Assembly (NCBI GenBank): GCA_944325615.1
Contig: CALVAU010000047.1
Span: 1-5,840, forward strand
Reading direction: 5' to 3'
Length of the DNA stretch: 5,840 nt
From: Candidatus Gastranaerophilales bacterium
Lineage (GTDB): Bacteria; Cyanobacteriota; Vampirovibrionia; Gastranaerophilales; Gastranaerophilaceae
Part shown: positions 1 through 5,574 of the stretch, piece after piece
Layout: each line of letters begins with the position of its first letter
How positions within the stretch are numbered: the first letter of the stretch is position 1
Position numbers and translations under genes: made by a program
The notes under the pieces: generated by a model
What the model saw: the letters and a program-made list of their open reading frames with translations, nothing else
The model's database searches: none
Told to the model about the DNA's origin: nothing

Positions 1-1335
1 GAAAAAGATTCAACAATTTTCAAAAACCCTGATTTGAATTTCATTTTAGGACTTATGAATACTCAAATCAAAGATTTGAAAAAATACGCCATATCAAATG
101 GATTGATTAAAGAAGAAAAAAAGGAATTTTTCTTAACCGAAAAAGGGAAAATTTATTTGAAAGAACATCCAATTCAATCCTGGTGCTGTAAGGAATTTCC
201 GAAACGTCCTGAGATAAATCTTGAATATCTAAAACTTGATAAAATGCCTCCAACACTTACTAAAGCTATCAGATGTCTTGCAAGACACCTGCTCGAAGAA
301 GAAGAATTGAAAGAAAATTCAACAGAATCTTATCTGATGAAAGAGTTGTTGTCTGAAAACTCTAAATGCAAAATTTTGAAAGATGAAATTGAAAAGTTTA
401 TTTTATGCGGGAAAAAAGTTAAGTTGACAGATTTGTTTGAAAAATTTACTAATTATGGACTTACAAAGTCTATCATTGGAATTTTATTGCTTGATATACT
501 TGCAAAAAACAAAGACATTCTCGCAATTTACGAAAAGCTGCAATTCCAATTAAAACTTAATCAGCTCATGTTTGACAGAATGATTTTCTGCCCTCAAAAC
601 TTTGAAATTCAAAAAACAATTATAGAAGATTTGCCGATTTTAGAAGATATTTCGCTGATTTTATCGGACAAACCAACTAAAAATATATTAGATATTACAA
701 AAGCTCTAATATATTTCATTCGTGATTTGGAAAAATACACTCTGCATACAGAAAGACTCTCTAAAAAGACTTTGAGATTCAGAAATGTAATTATGAACGC
801 TAAAGATCCGATAAGCCTTTTTAACCGAGATATCCCTAAAGTTCTTGCAGGAAAAATGCTCTTTGAATGCGATAGTGAATTTTTGAAAAATTATCAGGAA
901 GCTGTTGATGAGTTGAAAAATGCAACTAAAAATATGGTAGATGAAATCAATACTTTCTTTTTTGAAAGTTTTAAAAGTAAAACGAGGGCTGAATTAGCTC
1001 AACGTTTTAAAGCGATTGAAGAATTTATCGGCGAAAAAGAGCTTAGAATTTTATTCAATAATGTTATTGAAAAAGATGCCGATGATATTTTGTGGATTAA
1101 TAGAATTGCGACATTTATAAACAAATCAAGAGTTCCAAAAGACTGGAATGATAAAGATGTCGCTGATTTCAAAGTGAAAGTTAAAGACTCGGCACTAAGA
1201 CTTTATACCTTAGAAGCTACAGTAGGCACAACTAATATCGGATATAGCAAGGGTTTTGAGAAATTGCTCACTCAAATTTTATCGCTTACAAAACCCGAAC
1301 AAAATGTTATTTTAAGAAAAATCGTTAATTGCTGA
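1..1335 (+). CDS. C-terminal part of a large unrecognised protein, possibly a defence-type ATPase subunit (5' end outside window)
   Basis: The frame is open from base 1 (EKDSTIFKNPD precedes the first possible TTG start at 34), so this is the last 444 residues of a longer protein; the TTG is probably not a start, having no ribosome binding site. What is visible: a winged-helix-like stretch near the left edge (helices, then a wing around FFLTEKGKIYLKEHP), a largely helical middle, and a C-terminal part containing RLSKKTLRFRNVIMNAKDP followed shortly by SLFNRDIP, then WINRIATF, PKDWNDKDVADF and LYTLEA. From memory, the pattern 'LS..T..(L)R..(I/L)..A.DP..L(F)..(D/E)(I/L)P' followed by 'W...LAT(L/F)......P..W.D.D...F' occurs near the C-terminus of very large ATPases in phage-defence loci (PglY/BREX, DUF6079-like). 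That link is inference; no Walker motif lies in the visible part. No membrane segments or signal peptide. A terminator follows 3 bases after the stop, so it is the last gene of its unit. Confident of coding, unsure of family. Confidence 0.85.
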   Translation, partial: EKDSTIFKNPDLNFILGLMNTQIKDLKKYAISNGLIKEEKKEFFLTEKGKIYLKEHPIQSWCCKEFPKRPEINLEYLKLDKMPPTLTKAIRCLARHLLEEEELKENSTESYLMKELLSENSKCKILKDEIEKFILCGKKVKLTDLFEKFTNYGLTKSIIGILLLDILAKNKDILAIYEKLQFQLKLNQLMFDRMIFCPQNFEIQKTIIEDLPILEDISLILSDKPTKNILDITKALIYFIRDLEKYTLHTERLSKKTLRFRNVIMNAKDPISLFNRDIPKVLAGKMLFECDSEFLKNYQEAVDELKNATKNMVDEINTFFFESFKSKTRAELAQRFKAIEEFIGEKELRILFNNVIEKDADDILWINRIATFINKSRVPKDWNDKDVADFKVKVKDSALRLYTLEATVGTTNIGYSKGFEKLLTQILSLTKPEQNVILRKIVNC

Positions 1336-1338
1336 TTA

Positions 1339-1368
1339 CCAAGAGCCTCTTAGGCTCTTGGTTGCTTT
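1339..1368 (+). terminator. Rho-independent terminator after the partial gene
   Basis: A perfect 9-bp stem (CCAAGAGCC at 1339-1347, GGCTCTTGG at 1353-1361) with a 5-base loop TCTTA begins 3 bases after the stop of the partial gene. The following tract (TTGCTTTGC) is only moderately T-rich, so termination may be incomplete. On the minus strand it lies about 37 bases beyond the end of the tRNA gene and could also end that transcript, although no T-run follows on that side. Confidence 0.7.
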
Positions 1369-1397
1369 GCAAACCCATTAAAAATTTCCAATAAAAA

Positions 1398-1471
1398 TAG
1401 CAAGGGAGAGATTCGAACTCTCGACCTCACGGGTATGAGCCGTGCGCTCTCACCAACTGAGCTACCTTGCC
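1398..1471 (-). tRNA. tRNA-Met(CAT), elongator type
   Basis: Read on the minus strand, the complete cloverleaf is present. The acceptor stem is GGCAAGG/CCTTGCT with a final G-U pair and discriminator A at 1398. The D stem is GCTC/GAGC, the anticodon stem CACGG/CCGTG with loop CTCATAC (anticodon CAT), the variable loop AGGTC, and the T stem GAGAG/CTCTC with loop TTCGAAT. It is 74 nt and has no encoded CCA, so CCA would be added after transcription. The initiator type is unlikely because the anticodon stem lacks the three G-C pairs next to the loop and position 1 can pair with 72. The anticodon arm and variable loop (CGG.TCATACCCGTGAGGTC) match my memory of the Bacillus elongator tRNA-Met, which argues against tRNA-Ile2 with a lysidine-modified CAT. 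The bases beyond the 3' end begin with a run of five T. No strong promoter is seen between 1472 and 1500. Confidence 0.93.
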
Positions 1472-1502
1472 ACAATTCTTTAACTTTATTCAATTTTCAC
1501 TG

Positions 1503-1573
1503 GCTCAGTCGCTTAGAGCTTTGCTCTCAGAATTTATTTACTTGCTCGCTTCGCTCACGAGAGCTACTTTGCC
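1503..1573. other. Two decayed tRNA-like fragments (opposite orientations)
   Basis: On the minus strand, 1573-1561 reads GGCAAAGTAGCTC and differs by one base from the first 13 bases of the nearby tRNA-Met (GGCAAGGTAGCTC, 1471-1459); a GAGC that could close a D stem follows, but with a longer loop and no anticodon arm. On the plus strand, 1503-1519 (GCTCAGTCGCTTAGAGC) is a good match to the usual bacterial tRNA D arm, again with nothing recognisable after it. Small hairpins lie here too (AGAGC/GCTCT at 1515-1527; CTCG/CGAG around 1545-1561). I read these as remnants of tRNA genes or of a local duplication, not functional tRNAs. The 13-base match is short, but its place beside a tRNA of the same sequence makes chance less likely. 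Confidence 0.45.
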
Positions 1574-1610
1574 AAACCTGTCAATCAATTCAATTGACAG
1601 GTTTTATTTT
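1574..1610 (+). terminator. Strong rho-independent terminator with no obvious gene before it
   Basis: A perfect 12-bp stem (AAACCTGTCAAT at 1574-1585, ATTGACAGGTTT at 1593-1604) with a 7-base loop runs into TTTTATTTT (1602-1610). The T-run is only on the plus-strand side, so it ends rightward transcription. The only plus-strand gene upstream is the partial one that already has its own terminator at 1339. It may catch read-through, insulate the transporter promoter downstream, or be the end of an unannotated small RNA. Confidence 0.8.
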
Positions 1611-1670
1611 CGCATAAAGAATTTTAAATTTCAAGTATTTTATTTTAAAATCCATTTATTAACATATTTT

Positions 1671-1701
1671 ATTAGGTTTATTAGGTTTTTTGATTTATAA
1701 T
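1671..1701 (+). promoter_or_regulatory. Putative promoter of the MATE gene with a 9-bp tandem repeat
   Basis: A perfect TATAAT lies at 1696-1701, 29 bases before the transporter ATG, predicting a leader of only about 22 bases. The -35 region is poor (nothing close to TTGACA at 16-18 bases). That region is occupied by a perfect tandem repeat of ATTAGGTTT (1671-1679 and 1680-1688), which could be a binding site for an activator or repressor. The -10 call is direct from sequence; a regulatory role for the repeat is inference. Confidence 0.5.
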
Positions 1702-1730
1702 ATTAAAAAAAATCTTACGGATTAAATATT

Positions 1731-3119
1731 ATGATTAAAGATCTTACAAAGGGAGCTCCATTAAAGTTAATACTTTTATTTTCTGTTCCGTTGTTAATAG
1801 GAAACATTTTTCAACAGCTCTATAACCTCGCAGATATTGTAATTGTCGGAAGAACACTCGGGGTAAAAGCACTTGCATCTGTTGGTGCAGTTGCGCCTTT
1901 ATTCTTTTTAATCATGTTCGCAATCGCAGGTATGACAAACGGTTTTGCTATTATTACAGGACAAAAATTCGGTGAAGGAGATATTCAAGGTATCAAAAGA
2001 TCTTATGCAATATCGATAATCCTGAGTTCTATTTTTACCGTAATCTTTTCTCTGCTTTGTGCGGTTTTGATGAAACCGATTTTATTTATGATGAATGTTC
2101 CGCAAGAAATCTTTAATGATGCCTATGCATATATCCAAATTTGTGTCTTGGGACTTATCACAGCAAATTTTTATAACCTTTTGGCAAGTGTTTTAAGGGC
2201 TTTAGGAGACAGCAAAACTCCTTTATATTTTCTTATCCTCTCATCTATTTTGAATATATTTTTGGCACTACTTTTGATCTTGAAATTTCATCTGGGAGTA
2301 CCAGGCTCTGCAATAGCTGTCGTACTCTCTCAAGGGTTTTCGGTAATACTTTGTCTTTTGTATATCAAAAAACGTTTCCCAATATTACATCTTCGTAAAT
2401 CAGACTGGATTTTTAAAAAAGAAGAAAGAGAAAAAGATTTTAAATTTATTTATGAACACTTGAAAGTTGGATTCCCGATGGCAATGCAATTTTCTGTTTT
2501 GGGAATAAGTGTTTTGATAATTCAAAGTGTATGCAATACCTTTGGATCAGATATTATTGCAGCCTTCACCGCAGCTTTAAGAATTGAACAAATCGCCACA
2601 ATGCCTATGATTTCATTCGGTGTTGCACTATCAGCTTTTGTTGCGCAAAACTATGGAGCAAGAAATATAAGCAGAGTCAGATATAGCGTAATCAAAACCT
2701 CTATAATCAATTTATGCTTAAGCCTTGTTATGGCTTTTGTAATGAGATATTGGGGCACAAATATTGTCGGTATTTTTATCGGAAATGACAAAACTGCAGT
2801 TATCAAAATTGCACACGATTATCTTTGGATAAGTACAATATTCTATTTCTTCTTAGGACAAATCTTTATTTTCAGAAACGCACTACAAGGTATGGGAAAA
2901 CCACTCATTCCTTTGACATCTTCTTTTGCAGAACTTATGATAAGATCTTTTGCTGCAGTATATTTAGCTGTCAAATTCGGATACTACGGAGTTTTTTACG
3001 CAGGTCCGATTGCATGGGTTACTGCATCCATTGTCGTATCGGTCGGCTACTTTATCAATATTAAAAAAATTATTTTTGAGCGAAAATTCAGATTGACAGA
3101 AAAGTCCATGAAGGGATAA
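1731..3119 (+). CDS. MATE family multidrug/Na+(H+)-coupled efflux transporter
   Basis: An inner-membrane protein of 462 residues, the usual MATE length, expected to have 12 membrane helices in two homologous six-helix halves and to export drugs or organic cations in exchange for Na+ or H+. The N-terminus (DLTKGAPLKLILLFSVPLL, then GNIFQQLYNLADIVIVG at 24-40) is typical of the DinF/NorM-like branch. The two halves show matching motifs: GQKFGEGD (77-84) with AQNYGARN (305-312), and LRALGDSKTP (155-164) with FRNALQGMGKP (381-391). A polar linker at about 212-245 joins the halves. The substrate cannot be told from sequence. The start at 1731 fits the family N-terminus, but no clear Shine-Dalgarno is seen (the best is ACGG at 1717-1720), unlike the other genes here. 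Enolase begins 46 bases downstream with no terminator between, so read-through is likely, but no functional tie is implied. Confidence 0.95.
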   Translation: MIKDLTKGAPLKLILLFSVPLLIGNIFQQLYNLADIVIVGRTLGVKALASVGAVAPLFFLIMFAIAGMTNGFAIITGQKFGEGDIQGIKRSYAISIILSSIFTVIFSLLCAVLMKPILFMMNVPQEIFNDAYAYIQICVLGLITANFYNLLASVLRALGDSKTPLYFLILSSILNIFLALLLILKFHLGVPGSAIAVVLSQGFSVILCLLYIKKRFPILHLRKSDWIFKKEEREKDFKFIYEHLKVGFPMAMQFSVLGISVLIIQSVCNTFGSDIIAAFTAALRIEQIATMPMISFGVALSAFVAQNYGARNISRVRYSVIKTSIINLCLSLVMAFVMRYWGTNIVGIFIGNDKTAVIKIAHDYLWISTIFYFFLGQIFIFRNALQGMGKPLIPLTSSFAELMIRSFAAVYLAVKFGYYGVFYAGPIAWVTASIVVSVGYFINIKKIIFERKFRLTEKSMKG

Positions 3120-3122
3120 AAT
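3093..3122 (+). promoter_or_regulatory. Sigma-70 type promoter for eno inside the end of the MATE gene
   Basis: A perfect TTGACA (3093-3098) is separated by 18 bases from TAAAAT (3117-3122, five of six matches to TATAAT). The -10 box starts on the stop codon of the transporter gene. The predicted start is near 3129, giving a leader of about 37 bases that contains the enolase ribosome binding site. A TATAAC also lies at 3124-3129 but has no -35 at proper spacing. Confidence 0.65.
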
Positions 3123-3153
3123 ATATAACACAAGGTCAAAGGTGTTAATGAAA

Positions 3154-3159
3154 AAGGAG
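3154..3159 (+). promoter_or_regulatory. Ribosome binding site that fixes the eno start
   Basis: AAGGAG lies 6 bases before the ATG at 3166. The frame extends upstream to a GTG at 3142 and an ATG at 3148, but starting there would put the Shine-Dalgarno inside the gene and add MLMKKERI, which enolases lack. The start is therefore 3166 (MSTFIEDIVARQILDSRG). Confidence 0.88.
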
Positions 3160-3165
3160 AGAATT

Positions 3166-4452
3166 ATGTCAACATTTATTGAAGATATCGTAGCTCGTCA
3201 AATTCTTGATTCTCGAGGCAATCCGACAATTGAAGTCGATGTAAAATTGTCAGGCGGAATTATCGGACGTGCAGCTGTACCGTCAGGAGCTTCCACTGGA
3301 ATTTTTGAAGCACATGAACTAAGAGACGGCGATAAACATATTTATTGCGGAAAAAGTGTGATGAAAGCCGTAAACAATGTAAACAACATCATTGCACCCG
3401 AACTTATCGGTGAAAAAGCAACTCACCAAAAAGAAATAGATACTTTTATGATAGATATGGACGGCACTGAAAATAAATCCAAACTCGGTGCAAATGCTAT
3501 TTTAGGTGTATCTCTAGCTTGTGCAAAAGCAGCTTCAAAAGCTTATGATATGGCATTATACAGATATCTAGGCGGAATAAATGCACTTACACTCCCCGTA
3601 CCGATGATGAATATTCTAAACGGCGGAGCACACGCTGATAATAATATCGATTTTCAAGAATTTATGATTGCTCCTGTAGGTGCCGAAAGTTTCCACCACG
3701 CAATCCAAATAGGAGCGGAAGTTTTCCATACTCTAAAATCAATTCTTAAATCAAAAGGACTTGCAACATCCGTAGGCGATGAAGGCGGTTTTGCTCCAAA
3801 CCTTAATTCAAATTCAGAAGGTGTTGAAGTAATTATTGAAGCAATCCAAAAAGCCGGCTATACAACAGATCAAGTAAAAATTTGTCTTGATGTTGCTTCA
3901 AGCGAGTTCTATGAAAACGGAATTTACAAATTAAAAGGTGAAAATAAAGAATTAAACAGTTCTGAAATGGCAGGATTTTTGAAAGAATGGTGTGAAAAAT
4001 ATCCGATTATATCAATAGAAGACGGTATGGCAGAACAGGATTGGGACGGATGGGAATTATTAACCCGCGAAATCGGTTCAAAATGCCAACTTGTAGGTGA
4101 TGATTTGTTCGTAACCAACACTCGCCGTCTTGCTGAAGGTATAAGAAGACATGTAGCTAATTCAATTCTTATCAAAGTAAACCAAATCGGTACATTATCA
4201 GAAACTTTAGATGCAATCTCAATGGCACATGCTGCGGGATATACTTCTATAATATCTCACAGATCCGGAGAGACAGAAGATTCATTTATTGCAGATTTGG
4301 CAGTAGCTGTAAACAGTGGTCAAATCAAGACCGGTTCAATGTCCCGTTCAGATAGAATTGCCAAGTATAACCAGCTTTTAAGAATTGAGCAAAAACTCGG
4401 TTCCGCTGCAAAATATTTGGGCTTAAAAGCATTTAAAAAAAAAAAAAGATAA
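3166..4452 (+). CDS. eno: Enolase (phosphopyruvate hydratase, EC 4.2.1.11)
   Basis: A cytoplasmic glycolytic enzyme that interconverts 2-phosphoglycerate and phosphoenolpyruvate with Mg2+. At 428 residues it is full family length. By alignment to known enolases, all catalytic parts are present: the mobile loop SGAST (40-44), H156 and E165 in NGGAHADNNIDFQEFMI, E206 in VGDEGGFAPN, the metal ligands D242 (LDVASSEFY), E285 (SIEDGMAEQDWDGW) and D312 (VGDDLFVTN), the base K337 in the signature ILIKVNQIGTLSET, the SHRSGETED loop (364-372) and K388 in IKTGSMSRSDR. The C-terminus ends in a lysine run (FKKKKR) encoded by 13 consecutive A bases at 4435-4447, so slippage or sequencing error could alter the last residues without touching the enzyme core. 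Expression probably comes from the promoter at 3093-3122 plus read-through from the MATE gene. Confidence 0.98.
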   Translation: MSTFIEDIVARQILDSRGNPTIEVDVKLSGGIIGRAAVPSGASTGIFEAHELRDGDKHIYCGKSVMKAVNNVNNIIAPELIGEKATHQKEIDTFMIDMDGTENKSKLGANAILGVSLACAKAASKAYDMALYRYLGGINALTLPVPMMNILNGGAHADNNIDFQEFMIAPVGAESFHHAIQIGAEVFHTLKSILKSKGLATSVGDEGGFAPNLNSNSEGVEVIIEAIQKAGYTTDQVKICLDVASSEFYENGIYKLKGENKELNSSEMAGFLKEWCEKYPIISIEDGMAEQDWDGWELLTREIGSKCQLVGDDLFVTNTRRLAEGIRRHVANSILIKVNQIGTLSETLDAISMAHAAGYTSIISHRSGETEDSFIADLAVAVNSGQIKTGSMSRSDRIAKYNQLLRIEQKLGSAAKYLGLKAFKKKKR

Positions 4453-4478
4453 ACCGACAAAATAAATCTTTTACAAAT

Positions 4479-4510
4479 AAAAAAGCGAACGATATACGTT
4501 CGCTTTTTTT
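4479..4510. terminator. Bidirectional terminator between eno and the EF-hand gene
   Basis: A perfect stem GCGAACG (4485-4491) / CGTTCGC (4497-4503) with loop ATATA is flanked by six A on the left (4479-4484) and seven T on the right (4504-4510), which lengthen the stem to 13 bp. It gives a T-run on either strand, so it can end both the plus-strand eno transcript and the convergent minus-strand EF-hand transcript. Confidence 0.92.
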
Positions 4511-4519
4511 ATAGAAATA

Positions 4520-4543
4520 CCGCAATAAGTACACAAATTGCGG
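4520..4543 (-). other. Second hairpin downstream of the EF-hand gene
   Basis: A 7-bp perfect stem (CCGCAAT at 4520-4526, ATTGCGG at 4537-4543) with a 10-base loop. On the minus strand it lies about 35 bases after the stop of the EF-hand gene and is followed by TATTTCTAT, so it could be a weak first terminator or a 3'-end stabiliser ahead of the strong hairpin at 4479-4510. On the plus strand no T-run follows. Confidence 0.4.
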
Positions 4544-4577
4544 CGAATTCCTTTCCAAAATAAGAATATGTTACTAA

Positions 4578-5129
4578 CTAATCTGAAGATTTTTTATATC
4601 TGTAACTCAACATGCTATATGAGCCTCCAACATCAGATGAACTGTCATCCCCATAGAATGTTGACATATTAGTAGCAAATTGATGTCTGAATTCATCCAT
4701 TTTTTCCTGTTTTGAACTGTTTACATCAAATGCTGCAATTTCTGAACTTGTTATTCTTCCATCACCGTTTGTATCCATATCTTCAAAATGTTCAAGAATA
4801 TTATTTATTGTAGATGTTGATAATCCGCTGTTACCTGAAAGCGCAAGCTGTGTAAACTCTTCTTTTGTCAAACCTTGAGTTGACATTGTGTTTGTCAATC
4901 TTGACATTTCATCAGCAGTTATCGTTCCATCACCATTTTTGTCAATAGATCCGAAATTGTTTTGAAGATATGAAGCAAATGAATTATTTACTATATTTGC
5001 ATTTGCAGTTTTCCCTTGCGCATCTAAAATATTTTCAAGCGTAACACCATCTTCATATTGATTTGCAAGAACATTATATGTATTGGTCAAACCTGCATAT
5101 ATTCCTGATAAAGCTCCGTAATTTGCCAT
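4578..5129 (-). CDS. EF-hand domain protein with two calcium-binding loops
   Basis: A 183-residue protein with two textbook 12-residue EF-hand loops: DKNGDGTITADE (63-74) and DTNGDGRITSSE (119-130), each with D at positions 1 and 5, N at 3, G at 6, I at 8 and E at 12. Ca2+ binding is therefore likely. The loops are 56 residues apart, against about 36 in a standard calmodulin-type pair, and the stretch between them (LTKEEFTQLALSG, then LSTSTINNILEHF) looks like helices without a good third loop. The N-terminus (MANYGALSGIYAGLTN) has no signal peptide and there is no membrane segment; the C-terminal 50 residues are polar and Ser/Asp-rich and end YRYKKSSD. The start is supported by AGAGGG (5142-5137) 7 bases upstream and by the promoter at 5212-5185. 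The neighbours do not reveal its role; it could be a calcium buffer or sensor, or exported by a route not evident here. I think similar small EF-hand proteins occur in gut Gastranaerophilales, but this is memory only. Confidence 0.9.
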   Translation of the reverse strand: MANYGALSGIYAGLTNTYNVLANQYEDGVTLENILDAQGKTANANIVNNSFASYLQNNFGSIDKNGDGTITADEMSRLTNTMSTQGLTKEEFTQLALSGNSGLSTSTINNILEHFEDMDTNGDGRITSSEIAAFDVNSSKQEKMDEFRHQFATNMSTFYGDDSSSDVGGSYSMLSYRYKKSSD

Positions 5130-5163
5130 ATTTTAGCCCTCTACTTTACTACTTGAATAGAAT

Positions 5164-5179
5164 TGACGGCAATCCGTCA
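5164..5179 (-). promoter_or_regulatory. Hairpin at the predicted 5' end of the EF-hand transcript
   Basis: TGACGG (5164-5169) and CCGTCA (5174-5179) form a perfect 6-bp inverted repeat with a 4-base gap. The -10 box of the leftward promoter ends at 5185, which places the transcription start near 5178, so the hairpin would be the first thing in the mRNA. It could protect the 5' end from decay, or as DNA it could be an operator overlapping the start point. Confidence 0.5.
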
Positions 5180-5184
5180 TGATT

Positions 5185-5212
5185 ATTCTAATGATTTTTT
5201 GATTTTCGTCAA
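5185..5212 (-). promoter_or_regulatory. Sigma-70 type promoter for the EF-hand gene
   Basis: On the minus strand TTGACG (5212-5207, five of six matches) is followed after 16 bases by TAGAAT (5190-5185, five of six matches). The leader would be about 49 bases and contains the AGAGGG ribosome binding site. This is one of the two best promoters in the window. Confidence 0.7.
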
Positions 5213-5267
5213 CCCCATGAATATTGATTGTGTAAAAAAATGTTACAAACAAATCCAAAACCTTAAA

Positions 5268-5312
5268 GATTATCCCAAATCATTCCGACAAAGCTTTTGT
5301 AATCAGATAATC
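5268..5312 (+). promoter_or_regulatory. Nested inverted repeats just before the small-gene pair
   Basis: GATTATC (5268-5274) is the exact reverse complement of GATAATC (5306-5312). Inside this pair lies ACAAA (5288-5292) / TTTGT (5296-5300) around GCT. The structure ends 2 bases before the AAGGAG ribosome binding site (5315-5320) of the 69-residue gene, so if transcribed it could influence translation, and if not it could be an operator. A direct repeat TAATCA (5300-5305, 5308-5313) overlaps it. I find no convincing promoter for the rightward genes: GATAAT at 5306 would start transcription inside the ribosome binding site. Confidence 0.35.
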
Positions 5313-5329
5313 ATAAGGAGTGTGTAAAA

Positions 5330-5539
5330 ATGGACGAAAAAAAAGTTCTCGATATGGAAGATTTAATGATTGATTATGGAGAAATGACAAGTTTTGATTT
5401 TAATTCTTTGAGTTTCAAAGAAATGCAAGATTTGCAAAATATTACAGGAACAGACTATGCAGAACAAGCTATTCCTTTTAAATACGGCAAATTCGATTTG
5501 GTAGATTTATTCCATTCATTCATTTCACAAAAAGACTAA
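5330..5539 (+). CDS. Small acidic protein, function unknown
   Basis: A 69-residue protein I do not recognise. It is strongly acidic (15 Asp/Glu against 6 Lys), has no Cys, Trp or Arg, no membrane segment and no signal peptide. Short hydrophobic stretches (FDFNSLSF at 22-29; FDLVDLFHSFI at 55-65) and two predicted helices suggest a small folded or partner-binding protein. The start is supported by AAGGAG (5315-5320) 9 bases before the ATG. It lies 35 bases upstream of the next small gene with no terminator between, so the two are probably one operon. It diverges from the EF-hand gene across a 200-base gap. The good ribosome binding site and the paired layout make it a real gene in my judgement, but length alone would not prove that. 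Confidence 0.75.
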   Translation: MDEKKVLDMEDLMIDYGEMTSFDFNSLSFKEMQDLQNITGTDYAEQAIPFKYGKFDLVDLFHSFISQKD

Positions 5540-5574
5540 TTACATTTTTATTAAAAAATTAGAGGATATGTATT

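Noticed and set aside
34..36. TTG at 34 as the start of the first gene
   Set aside because: The same frame is open to base 1 and no ribosome binding site precedes the TTG, so the gene is more simply cut by the window edge.
1398..1471. tRNA read as initiator tRNA-fMet or tRNA-Ile2(CAT)
   Set aside because: It lacks the G-C triple in the anticodon stem that marks initiators, and the anticodon arm plus variable loop match elongator tRNA-Met as I remember it.
1398..1573. Integrated element att site at the tRNA
   Set aside because: The duplicated piece is the 5' end of the tRNA, no integrase gene is in view, and no flanking repeat of the 3' end is seen.
1585..1598. TTGACA on each strand of the 1574-1604 hairpin as a promoter -35 box
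   Set aside because: It is part of the terminator stem, and no TATAAT-like box lies 16-18 bases away on the corresponding strand.
1435..1700. Two overlapping plus-strand open frames of 60 and 77 codons in the tRNA region
   Set aside because: They run through the antisense of the tRNA, the tRNA remnants and the terminator hairpin, have no ribosome binding sites and low-complexity products rich in Phe, Ser and Leu.
2825..3064. 79-codon plus-strand frame inside the MATE gene
   Set aside because: It lies wholly within the transporter in another frame and has no supporting signals.
3126..3146. AACAC/GTGTT hairpin between the MATE gene and eno as a terminator
   Set aside because: Only 5 bp with a 10-base loop and no T-run; too weak to support.
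3924..4175. 83-codon minus-strand frame inside enolase
   Set aside because: It is an antisense shadow of a highly conserved enzyme gene, with no promoter or ribosome binding site.
5306..5311. GATAAT as the -10 box of the small-gene operon
   Set aside because: It would start transcription inside the AAGGAG ribosome binding site, and the -35 at 17 bases (TTCCGA) is poor.
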